Shown here: in pieces, positions 7,140 through 13,449 of the stretch
Numbering within the stretch: the stretch's first letter is position 1
Layout: each line of letters starts with the position of its first letter
Origin: Candidatus Cloacimonadota bacterium
GTDB taxonomy: Bacteria; Cloacimonadota; Cloacimonadia; Cloacimonadales; WRIO01
Direction: 5' to 3'
Assembly (NCBI GenBank): GCA_017998585.1
Contig: JAGOCT010000017.1
Span: forward strand, 1 to 13,449
Length of the DNA: 13,449 nucleotides
Position numbers and translations under genes: made by a program
The notes under the pieces: model-generated
What the model was told of the DNA's origin: nothing
Database searches by the model: none
The model's input: only the letters and a program-made list of their open reading frames with translations

Positions 7140-7866
7140 GTTTTAATTTAATCAAGCGGGTATCAGTTACTACAAAAATACAGTTTTCGAAGGCATCATA
7201 GTCACTGATATAGAGTAATTCGGAGTCTAATTCAATTGAACTGATTAATTGCCCTGTTTCATTATTCAGTAATAAAATAGATTTTTTTTGAGGAATAAAG
7301 AATATGGTATGCAATAAACGTTTATCCTGCGAAGGAGTGATCAGAAATGGACTTAAATTTTGGTTGAGTGAAGGCATTTTCAGATCAGAATACTGATTTT
7401 TCCAAAGAATTTCTCCATCGCTTCTGCGTAAATTAAAGAAATTTGATGAATCATCGCAGGCAATTACACGATTACGGTCAAGAAGATCAAAGTATATAAC
7501 CGGATGATTAAACTGTCTTTTCCATTTAATCTCTGAGTTTTTCTTATTGTAAACGATGATTTTATCAAATGCAACCAGATACAGATTATCAAGATCAAAA
7601 GCGGGTTTCATTGTTAGATCGAATGGCAGGTTTGTTGACCATTCTTTTTTAAGTTCGAGGGAATTATTCTTCAGTAGTATTTTTTCAAATTCTACCTGTA
7701 AGTTTATGGGAATTTTATCAAAATCGATATTTCTGATTCTCTGCTGAATCAGATATTTACTTTTTTCAATATTGACTTCAACTTCATTATCGCGAAAAAA
7801 GGTGTAATAGACTGAAATCAAGATAACTGCAATTAAGAATACCATGGTAAAGAGATATCTTTTCAA
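7126..7866 (-). CDS. Membrane-anchored PQQ-like beta-propeller protein
   Basis: I place the start at the TTG at 7866, which follows an AGGAGG ribosome binding site (7871-7876) by four bases. The frame can be read from a TTG at 7902 but that site has no ribosome binding site and would put extra residues before the membrane segment. The resulting 246-residue protein has a single N-terminal membrane segment (about 3-24) and an extracytoplasmic part. That part contains three PQQ-like blades with the typical pattern of strand, turn and Gly/Ser-Glu-Ile-x-Trp: about 98-116 (IIVYNKKNSEIKW), 139-155 (RRSDGEILW) and 195-212 (SILLLNNETGQLISSI). This is fewer blades than a full propeller, so it may be partial, or its N-terminal part may complete the fold. 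Such proteins often scaffold envelope complexes; the specific role is unknown. Confidence 0.72.
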   Translation of the reverse strand: MKRYLFTMVFLIAVILISVYYTFFRDNEVEVNIEKSKYLIQQRIRNIDFDKIPINLQVEFEKILLKNNSLELKKEWSTNLPFDLTMKPAFDLDNLYLVAFDKIIVYNKKNSEIKWKRQFNHPVIYFDLLDRNRVIACDDSSNFFNLRRSDGEILWKNQYSDLKMPSLNQNLSPFLITPSQDKRLLHTIFFIPQKKSILLLNNETGQLISSIELDSELLYISDYDAFENCIFVVTDTRLIKLKLEKT

Positions 7867-7889
7867 AACGCCTCCTGTTTTAATACAAA

Positions 7890-8114
7890 CTAATACTCCC
7901 AAAAATGAAAAATATCTGATTTATCCACTATTTTCATAAATGGAATATGAGTCTGTTTAAGTGATGAACAAAAAGGGATGTCAAAATGTGTGAAAATATC
8001 ATAATCTGTTCGACTGATACAAAGAACAAGATTAAGTCCACCATTTGACAAAACTACGGATAAACACTCTGTATAATGTTGGAATGTCATGGAGCATATT
8101 AGTGTAAGCGGCAT
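7890..8114 (-). CDS. Possible small protein overlapping the radical SAM 3' end
   Basis: This frame is open for 74 codons. It overlaps the last 83 bases of the radical SAM gene in another frame, then continues alone for about 47 codons and ends with TAG 23 bases before the PQQ-like start, just upstream of that gene's ribosome binding site. The non-overlapping part (ISRTDYDIFTHFDIPF to HFWEY) looks more protein-like than random AT-rich sequence. Possible starts are ATG at 8114 or 8090, or an internal TTG, but none has a good ribosome binding site. It may be a real small gene, the tail of a decayed gene, or chance. No family is recognised. Confidence 0.25.
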   Translation of the reverse strand: MPLTLICSMTFQHYTECLSVVLSNGGLNLVLCISRTDYDIFTHFDIPFCSSLKQTHIPFMKIVDKSDIFHFWEY

Positions 8115-9117
8115 TCGCTAAAGGGCAATAACATTCTTTGTTTTTTATCGATGTTCTTTCTCTTTTTGCCAGATCCGAGAACCAAATTTTCTTAAAATCA
8201 AATTGATTTTGTCTTAGATTTCCTAATGATTTTGCTTTTATACAACACATCCACACATCGCCATCCGGAGATATCTGGGTAGAGGCAATACCTGCATAAC
8301 AGGGGATAATCTGGGTCTTATATTTCAATACTTTTTTTACAAGATTGTAATATTCAATTCTAAAAGCCTGAGTAATTCGATTGACTCTTTTTTTGATTTT
8401 TGTATTTTTTATTCTGTGAATCAGATAATCAATGACAGCTTTATAAGAAAACAAAGAGGGTGTAATATCAAGCCCCATTGTGCCTAGCTCAACCCGTTCC
8501 TCTGCTATCTCAGTAATGTACTGATCAGGATTCATATTCATGAGCGTATTAGAAATTTTTGTAAAATTGTTTACATTAAACTTGGAAATGACAGAATGAA
8601 TCCCAATAGAAACGTTATTCAGATTTTTTTTGCGAAGTTCTTTATAAGTTTGTAATACTTTTTGATAATTTCCTTCTACATTTCTGATACGGTCATGTTC
8701 TTCGCCTATTCCATCAATGGATAGATTTATGATAATCTGAGATTTAGGGCAGGCTTTGGCAATTTTCTCAACAGATTCAACAATTCTGTTTGTTAGCAAT
8801 CCATTGCTGGGGATATTTATCATCGCAGGTTTACAGTATTTGTATGCCAATGATGCAATTTCAACAATCTCTTGTTTTAAAAATGGCTCACCACCGCTAA
8901 ATGTAATCCAATAAGGGCTTTTCCCAATGTTTTTAAAAAGCTTTTCATATTCATCCAAAGTAAGATGATCACATTGCTTTTTATAGATATTGCAGGTATT
9001 ACATTTTGAATTACAACGATAAGTTAAACTGATGGTATAATTGATAGGAAGGAGTTTAGGAAACCCTGTTAAGTATGATAATTTATAAGCAAAAATACGT
9101 GGTAGAATTTCAAACAT
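8032..9117 (-). CDS. Radical SAM/SPASM-domain protein
   Basis: This 361-residue protein has the radical SAM cluster motif Cys35-x3-Cys39-x2-Cys42 that binds the 4Fe-4S cluster used to cleave S-adenosylmethionine, followed by GGEP (75-78) for SAM binding. A C-terminal cysteine group (Cys273, Cys291-Cys292, Cys329 and Cys331) with SPDGDVWMCC indicates a reduced SPASM or twitch-type domain holding extra clusters. Characterised SPASM proteins mature peptides, modify sulfatases or act on small molecules; the substrate here cannot be told. The ATG is one base after the glycosyltransferase stop codon, so translation is probably coupled. That tight pairing suggests a shared pathway, possibly in cell-surface glycan or lipid synthesis, but this is inference. 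No obvious precursor peptide is next to it, apart from the doubtful small frame downstream. Confidence 0.88.
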   Translation of the reverse strand: MFEILPRIFAYKLSYLTGFPKLLPINYTISLTYRCNSKCNTCNIYKKQCDHLTLDEYEKLFKNIGKSPYWITFSGGEPFLKQEIVEIASLAYKYCKPAMINIPSNGLLTNRIVESVEKIAKACPKSQIIINLSIDGIGEEHDRIRNVEGNYQKVLQTYKELRKKNLNNVSIGIHSVISKFNVNNFTKISNTLMNMNPDQYITEIAEERVELGTMGLDITPSLFSYKAVIDYLIHRIKNTKIKKRVNRITQAFRIEYYNLVKKVLKYKTQIIPCYAGIASTQISPDGDVWMCCIKAKSLGNLRQNQFDFKKIWFSDLAKRERTSIKNKECYCPLANAAYTNMLHDIPTLYRVFIRSFVKWWT

Positions 9118-9118
9118 C

Positions 9119-10024
9119 TTAGTCTCTGTTTTTGTATTTTAAAGATTTTGAACTGTCAATGGTATTCCATTTGAAAGGGTTAATTCTTTTCACTTTATAA
9201 TCATAAGTGCCAAGTAAACGGCAGAAAATTTCAAGCTTTGCGACTGCAATGATTTTAATAATATCTTTCGGATTTTTAAAACAGGACTTGATAAACAGGA
9301 AAAGCATTAAAAATGGGTCCTGCGAAGTGACCTGATAAGCATGATTTTCTTTTAGCCATAAATGACCCGCTGCAATGCGTCTTCTTTGTTTGATAAAATC
9401 AAAAATAGTTTCAGGCCCTTTATTATGAATAATGGCAGAAGAGATGTAAAGCAACTGATAGCTGTTTTCTCTGATAAGTGCTTCAATACTGGCTTCATCT
9501 ACTGCAGAGTCTGAGGGTATCTCTTCAAAAATTCTGCGAAAAGCAACCATCTCGCCAAGTTTGGGACTTTGCATCGCCATTTCATGATGCAGACTCCATA
9601 GCAGGTTGACCGCAAATCCTATAAAAGTAGATTTGCTGTTTTCAGGAACCGGACGCCCGCCTGTCATGCCAATCAGTTTATTTTTAAAAGGTTTAACCAG
9701 TTTTTCAATGACATCAGATTCAGGTATTGTATCCGCACTCTCAATCACAAGGATTTTGGAAATCGCCTGAGATATAAATAGATTGATTGCTGCTGATTTC
9801 CCATTCCTTTCTTTTTCCTGAATCAGTCGGATAATTGGGTGTTTATCAATAAATGATTGAACAATCTGGTCTGTTTTGTCTGTTGAGGCACTGGATACAA
9901 CGATAATTTCAACTATCTCAACCGTTTGTAATTTTTGATGAAGTAGTGCCGTAAGAATATTCGCAATGTTTTTTTCTTCGTTATAAGCAAAAACGCCAAC
10001 ACTGCATTGTATTTTTTCTACCAT
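9119..10024 (-). CDS. Family 2 glycosyltransferase with variant DxD motif
   Basis: I start this at ATG 10024 (301 residues), 10 bases after nusB, because an AAAGG ribosome binding site overlaps the nusB stop there. A longer reading would extend into nusB. The GT-A fold is shown by CSVGVFAYNEEKNI (7-20), VVSSASTDKT (42-51) and the nucleotide-sugar region. The usual metal-binding DxD is ESADT (95-99), so only the second Asp (98) is kept, with Ser in place of the first. Other features are a GGRP turn (122-125), an acidic DEA (176-178) near the expected catalytic base, and a basic KQRRR (212-216) like the QxxRW region. One hydrophobic stretch near 237-248 may be a membrane contact. It likely transfers a sugar in envelope glycan synthesis; donor and acceptor are unknown. 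Confidence 0.85.
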   Translation of the reverse strand: MVEKIQCSVGVFAYNEEKNIANILTALLHQKLQTVEIVEIIVVSSASTDKTDQIVQSFIDKHPIIRLIQEKERNGKSAAINLFISQAISKILVIESADTIPESDVIEKLVKPFKNKLIGMTGGRPVPENSKSTFIGFAVNLLWSLHHEMAMQSPKLGEMVAFRRIFEEIPSDSAVDEASIEALIRENSYQLLYISSAIIHNKGPETIFDFIKQRRRIAAGHLWLKENHAYQVTSQDPFLMLFLFIKSCFKNPKDIIKIIAVAKLEIFCRLLGTYDYKVKRINPFKWNTIDSSKSLKYKNRD

Positions 10025-10034
10025 GATAAACCTT

Positions 10035-10517
10035 TTATTCTGTAGGAATTGATTCAGACTGAGTATTTGACTGTTCAACTTCTTTATGATGATGAACAGC
10101 ATCTAACACTGCATTAATGTATGGAGCTGAAGTCTCAGAACAGAACTTTTTAGTGATTTCCAGGGATTCGTTAATCACAACCGGAGCGGGAGTGTTAAAA
10201 AAAACCATTTCAAATACTGCCAGTCTCATGATGCATAAGTCAACTCTGGCGATTCTTTCGGTTGTCCAGCCTTTACTGTGTTTGTTAATGATGTCATCGA
10301 TTTCTGACAGAAGGGGGAGGAGCCCTTTTAACAGTTTTTCCGCAAATTTATAGATTTCTTTTTCAGTATCAACATGGTTTTCTTCTGCAACAATCTGAAG
10401 TTTTTCTTCGTACTTGTTTAAAAGATCCAGTTCTTGTAAATATTCGTCTCTTTCTTCGTATTCCAGGGCATAGAGAGACTGTATGACCAATTCTCGTGAT
10501 TTTCTTCTAAAACTCAT
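10035..10517 (-). CDS. nusB: Transcription antitermination factor NusB
   Basis: NusB binds boxA RNA with ribosomal protein S10 and helps RNA polymerase resist termination, chiefly in rRNA operons. The 160-residue all-helical protein has the family signatures: the basic N-terminus RRKSRELVIQSLYALEY (4-20), RIARVDLCIMRLAVFEM (88-104), VVINESLEITKKF (113-125) and PYINAVLDAV (132-141). The C-terminal 20 residues are a variable acidic tail. The ATG has an AGGAA ribosome binding site and lies 12 bases after ribH. The ribH-nusB order is common in many bacteria. The glycosyltransferase follows 10 bases later on the same strand. Confidence 0.96.
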   Translation of the reverse strand: MSFRRKSRELVIQSLYALEYEERDEYLQELDLLNKYEEKLQIVAEENHVDTEKEIYKFAEKLLKGLLPLLSEIDDIINKHSKGWTTERIARVDLCIMRLAVFEMVFFNTPAPVVINESLEITKKFCSETSAPYINAVLDAVHHHKEVEQSNTQSESIPTE

Positions 10518-10529
10518 GATATTCCTGTC

Positions 10530-10997
10530 TTAATTTATAGAATTGAAAAGATTAACCATTTCAATGGCTGATAGGGCTGCATCCCAGCCTTTGTTTCCAA
10601 CTTTTGTACCTGCACGTTCAATAGCCTGTTCAATACTGTCAGTTGTAAGGACACCAAAAATGACGGGTTTATTGGTTTCAAGACTGACAGAGGCGATTCC
10701 TTTACTGACTTCTGCACTGACATAATCAAAATGAGGTGTTGCACCACGAATAACCGTGCCAAGACAGATCACAGCGTTAAATCTATCTTTATGAGCAAGC
10801 ATTTTAGCTGTCAGAGGTATTTCAAATGCACCAGGTACCCAAAATATCTCAATTTCGTCTTCATTTACTCCATGACGATAAAGACAGTCTAAACAACCGC
10901 CAAGTAATTTATTATTAATAAATTCATTAAAACGACTGACAATAATGGCATATCTAGCCTCTTTTGAAATCAGCTGACCTTCTGTTGTTTTTGGCAT
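10530..10997 (-). CDS. ribH: 6,7-dimethyl-8-ribityllumazine synthase
   Basis: RibH condenses 5-amino-6-ribitylamino-uracil with 3,4-dihydroxy-2-butanone 4-phosphate to give the direct precursor of riboflavin; family members assemble into cytoplasmic pentamers or 60-subunit capsids. The 155 residues match the usual length. Visible active-site pieces are SRFNEF (21-26), WVPGAFEIP (53-61), [14 protein letters not shown] (80-93) with the acid/base His89, FGVLTTDS (114-121) and Arg128 in [11 protein letters not shown], which binds the phosphate. Nothing essential looks missing. The other riboflavin genes are not in the window, and no FMN riboswitch is apparent in the upstream spacer. An AGAGG ribosome binding site and a promoter lie upstream; it heads the run with nusB. 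Confidence 0.97.
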   Translation of the reverse strand: MPKTTEGQLISKEARYAIIVSRFNEFINNKLLGGCLDCLYRHGVNEDEIEIFWVPGAFEIPLTAKMLAHKDRFNAVICLGTVIRGATPHFDYVSAEVSKGIASVSLETNKPVIFGVLTTDSIEQAIERAGTKVGNKGWDAALSAIEMVNLFNSIN

Positions 10998-11028
10998 TTT
11001 AACCTCTTATTTATTTCTTTGATTTACA

Positions 11029-11056
11029 ATATTAAGCGAATATTAAAATTAGTCAA
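11029..11056 (-). promoter_or_regulatory. Promoter of the ribH-nusB run
   Basis: On the minus strand a -35 TTGACT (11051-11056) and a -10 TAATAT (11029-11034) are separated by 16 bases, giving a leader of about 25 bases before the AGAGG site and ATG at 10997. This allows ribH-nusB-glycosyltransferase-radical SAM expression independently of typA. Confidence 0.5.
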
Positions 11057-11147
11057 CCAAAATTTTGCCTATTGCTTTTGATCTTCATACATTAATTCTG
11101 CAATCTGATTTATAATTATCTTGATAATGAGCTTTGTCATTGTTGAT

Positions 11148-12974
11148 TTATGAGGCATCTAACTTTTCCTGTTTATTTTCGGTTCGCTTTCTTTCAGTAT
11201 GATCCAGAATCTTCTTCCTCATTCTCAGACTGTCAGGTGTTACTTCCAGTAATTCATCATCTCCAATATATTCTAAAGCCAGTTCGAGAGAAAAAATTCT
11301 GGGTGGAATGAGTTTTATGGCATCATCACTGCCAGAAGCTCTCATGTTTGTCAGTTTTTTCCCTTTGCATACATTAATGACCAGATCATTGTCTTTTGTA
11401 TGTTCTCCAACTATCATTCCTGCATACACTTCTGCATTGGGATGGATAAACAAAGTACCGCGTGGCTGGAAATTGTTGAGTGAGTACCCAAGTGCAATAC
11501 CTGCTTCCATTGCAATTAACGACCCATGTTTTGAACTGCTTATCTCACCTTTATAATCATCGTAATCGTAAAAACATTGGTTTAATATGCCAGTCCCTCT
11601 GGTTTCTGTGAGAAATTCATTGCGAAACCCGATTAAGCCTCTGGAAGGAACGATAAACTCAAGTCTTGAATAGCCATCTACTGCAGCACTCATATTAACC
11701 ATTTCACCTTTTCTTCTTCCCATCAGTTCAATGACTGTTCCTACAAATTCTTCTGAAACATCTACAATTGCAAGTTCCATAGGCTCCAGTAAACGGCCTT
11801 CTTCTTCTTTAAAGATTACCTTTGGTTTTGATACCTGAAATTCATAACCTTCTCTGCGCATATTTTCCATTAGAATAGAAAGTTGAAGCTCGCCACGACC
11901 TTTAACGATAAAAGTATCTGCAGAGTCCGTTTTTTCTACAACCAGAGAAATATTCGTTTGAAGCTCTTTTTGTAAACGTTCGTAAATTTTGTTTGAAGTT
12001 ACCCATTTCCCTGAACGACCCATAAAAGGAGAATCATTGATTAAGAATTCCATTGCCAGTGTAGGTTCATCAATATTGATAACAGGTAAAGCAACTGGAT
12101 TCTCTTTGTCAGCAACCGTTTCGCCGACATCTATTTTTTCAAGACCGGCAATTGAGATAATATCACCAGCCTGAGCCGTCTTGATTTCTTTTTTTAGTAA
12201 GCCTTCATAGGTAAATAATTTACTGACACGATATAAGATTCTGTCATCATCTCTTTTTATAAGCATGACTTCATCTCCAGTATTGATTGAACCGTTACAA
12301 ATCTTTCCGGTACCCAGTTTGCCGAGATAGTTATCATATTCAATAGCAGATACAAGCATTTGTAAAGGCAGATTGACATCTCCTTCTGTATCCGGAACTT
12401 CTTCTATAATGGTGTCTAGCAGTGGAAAAACATTGTCAGACTGATGTTCAATTTCTCTCAGGGCATAACCTTCTTTTGCTGAAGCATAAACCACAGGGAA
12501 ATCAAGCTGTTCATCGCTGGCATTTAACTCAATAAATAAATCAAATACCATGTCTAACACATCATGTGGACGGGCATTTGGCCTGTCAATTTTGTTGATA
12601 ACAACAATCGGTTTAAGACCTAATTCCAGTGAATTTTTTAATACATATTTTGTCTGAGGCATCGGACCTTCAAACGCATCAACCAGAAGTAAAACACAAT
12701 CTACCATTTTCATAATGCGCTGAACTTCTCCACCAAAATCAGCATGACCGGGTGTATCGACTATATTTATTTTATAATCTTTGTAATGAAGAGATGCATT
12801 TTTTGAAAAAATGGTGATTCCTCTTTCTTTTTCAATATCATTTGAATCCATGATTCTTTCAGAAACCTTTTCATTATCTCTGAACACCCCAGATTGTTTG
12901 AGCATCGCATCAACCAGTGTTGTTTTACCATGATCTACGTGTGCAATGATTGCAATATTCTTTATTTTTTGCAT
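11148..12974 (-). CDS. typA: Ribosome-associated GTPase TypA/BipA
   Basis: TypA/BipA is a translational GTPase related to EF-G and LepA that binds the 70S ribosome, aids large-subunit assembly and is needed under cold or other stress. The 608-residue length is typical. The GTPase motifs are complete: P-loop AHVDHGKTT (11-19), switch I RGITI (51-55), DTPGH (73-77), NKID (127-130) and SAK (165-167). Domain II follows (about 200-300), then the EF-G-like domains (about 305-480, with GRGELQLSILMENMRREG) and the BipA-specific C-terminal domain ending in a basic tail (RMRKKI to the end) that contacts the ribosome. The ATG follows an AAAGGG ribosome binding site. It ends about 150 bases upstream of ribH, which has its own promoter. 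Confidence 0.97.
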   Translation of the reverse strand: MQKIKNIAIIAHVDHGKTTLVDAMLKQSGVFRDNEKVSERIMDSNDIEKERGITIFSKNASLHYKDYKINIVDTPGHADFGGEVQRIMKMVDCVLLLVDAFEGPMPQTKYVLKNSLELGLKPIVVINKIDRPNARPHDVLDMVFDLFIELNASDEQLDFPVVYASAKEGYALREIEHQSDNVFPLLDTIIEEVPDTEGDVNLPLQMLVSAIEYDNYLGKLGTGKICNGSINTGDEVMLIKRDDDRILYRVSKLFTYEGLLKKEIKTAQAGDIISIAGLEKIDVGETVADKENPVALPVINIDEPTLAMEFLINDSPFMGRSGKWVTSNKIYERLQKELQTNISLVVEKTDSADTFIVKGRGELQLSILMENMRREGYEFQVSKPKVIFKEEEGRLLEPMELAIVDVSEEFVGTVIELMGRRKGEMVNMSAAVDGYSRLEFIVPSRGLIGFRNEFLTETRGTGILNQCFYDYDDYKGEISSSKHGSLIAMEAGIALGYSLNNFQPRGTLFIHPNAEVYAGMIVGEHTKDNDLVINVCKGKKLTNMRASGSDDAIKLIPPRIFSLELALEYIGDDELLEVTPDSLRMRKKILDHTERKRTENKQEKLDAS

Positions 12975-12994
12975 TTTAACCCTTTATGGCTTCT

Positions 12995-13009
12995 CAGGTA
13001 AATTACCTG
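12995..13009. promoter_or_regulatory. Perfect 15-base palindrome in the typA leader
   Basis: Arms CAGGTAA (12995-13001) and TTACCTG (13003-13009) surround one base. It lies about 20 bases upstream of the typA ATG. It may be an operator for a dimeric repressor or, in RNA, a 6-bp stem with a 3-base loop next to the ribosome binding site. A second small palindrome, CTATTGAATAG (13019-13029), adjoins it. Confidence 0.4.
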
Positions 13010-13119
13010 CAATACGTTCTATTGAATAGCCTTAACTTTCTATATTAATTGATATTTAAAAGATTTAATTTATTACTTTTTATATCTTCTGTTAGTCAGT
13101 TTTTTTATAAATAGAATAA

Positions 13120-13242
13120 AGTCAAGAAAAAGAGAAGGAAAGATTTAAGAACATATCAGAAGTCAAAAATATCAAGCAATTTAACAATAAAACAGGGGAT
13201 TTTATTGCTGACAAACTTAACGAATTCTACAAATCTATTTAA
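13120..13242 (+). pseudogene. Possible C-terminal gene remnant
   Basis: A plus-strand frame is open for 40 codons between stop codons and encodes a lysine-rich, protein-like sequence (ERFKNISEVKNIKQF, then TGDFIADKLNEFYKSI). It has no ATG, GTG or TTG start and no ribosome binding site, so it is not a gene as it stands. It may be the end of a decayed gene whose front is lost. Chance is a real alternative at this length. Confidence 0.22.
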
Positions 13243-13405
13243 ACCTCATTTCAGTTTCAATGATTTCAAGATCAAAAAGAACCCGTTTCATTCTGCCTGC
13301 TATACTGCTTAAATACTGGTCGATTAAGAGGTTTATGATGATGTAGCGAAGTGCAACCTTAACGATTTTTAACAGGATAGAAAAGAAAAAGATATGAAAA
13401 ATAAT

Positions 13406-13444
13406 TTGGAATTATATTAAAAATATGTATATTATCAAAAGGAG
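13406..13444 (+). promoter_or_regulatory. Promoter and ribosome binding site of a gene beyond the window
   Basis: A TTGGAA (13406-13411) and TATATT (13428-13433) are 16 bases apart, followed by a strong AAGGAG ribosome binding site (13439-13444). The window ends 5 bases later, just where a start codon would be expected. A rightward gene therefore probably begins immediately outside. Confidence 0.5.
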
Positions 13445-13449
13445 ATAAT

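Larger units (their letters stand above)
12975..13449. other. 475-base spacer without a confident gene
   Basis: This AT-rich stretch between typA (minus) and a gene beginning beyond the right edge holds a 15-base palindrome near typA, two coding-looking open frames without good starts, and a plus-strand promoter with a ribosome binding site at the very end. A TTGACT on the minus strand (13120-13125) could be a -35 for typA, but I find no matching -10. No RNA gene is recognisable. Confidence 0.6.

Noticed and set aside
9119..10102. Longer glycosyltransferase starting inside nusB
   Set aside because: The extra N-terminal residues precede the conserved GT-A start, have no ribosome binding site and overlap nusB; the ATG at 10024 has a good site.
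10535..10762. Open frame inside ribH on the same strand in another frame
   Set aside because: It lies wholly within the well-supported ribH gene and its product resembles no protein; it is a shadow of coding sequence.
11075..11146. Minus-strand 23-codon frame just after typA (starts MTKLIIKI)
   Set aside because: It is very short, AT-rich and has no ribosome binding site; such frames are common by chance.
10998..11147. Possible FMN riboswitch upstream of ribH
   Set aside because: The spacer is AT-rich and lacks the conserved G-rich junction motifs of the FMN aptamer; a plain promoter explains it.
13090..13107. Terminator-like CTG-TTAGT-CAG followed by a T run
   Set aside because: A 3-bp stem is too weak to support a terminator, and no plus-strand gene ends there.

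Overview
The window is AT-rich bacterial DNA, roughly one third G+C by eye, with clear Shine-Dalgarno sequences and -10/-35 promoters. Signal peptides and a lipobox show an organism that secretes and lipidates proteins. A soluble TPR-histidine kinase, an orphan BMP-like lipoprotein, a compact RqcH and many tightly packed genes of weakly known function would fit a little-cultured Gram-negative lineage. Cloacimonadota-like or spirochaete-like is my guess from style only; the sequence does not prove it. No plasmid, phage, transposase, CRISPR array, tRNA or rRNA is visible.

Layout. 1-2694 (minus strand): the start of a secreted protein cut by the window edge with its own promoter, then a two-gene unit of a BMP-like lipoprotein followed by an unknown secreted protein. 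The lipoprotein leader carries two tandem hairpins. 2864-4878 (plus strand): a two-gene operon of rqcH (ribosome quality control) and a DUF5698/DUF2179 membrane protein, divergent from the lipoprotein. 4884-6961 (minus): an orphan cytoplasmic TPR-histidine kinase with its own promoter, downstream of a two-helix membrane protein. 6962-7125: an intergenic block of palindromes. 7126-10997 (minus): a compact run ribH, nusB, family 2 glycosyltransferase, radical SAM/SPASM protein, a possible small ORF, and a membrane-anchored PQQ-like propeller protein. 11148-12974 (minus): typA/bipA. 12975-13449: no confident gene, but two coding-looking relic frames and, at the right edge, a promoter and ribosome binding site for a plus-strand gene starting just outside.

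How the genes relate. The core genes serve translation and transcription upkeep: RqcH tags stalled nascent chains, TypA is a ribosomal GTPase, NusB acts in antitermination and RibH makes the riboflavin precursor. The glycosyltransferase and radical SAM genes are 10 nt and 1 nt apart in this housekeeping operon and may share an envelope-related pathway, which is inference. I see no convincing complete new defence or mobile system. The most unusual items are the double-hairpin leader at 2701-2748, the palindrome block at 7031-7131, the unexplained open frame between the radical SAM and PQQ genes, and the relic frames upstream of typA.
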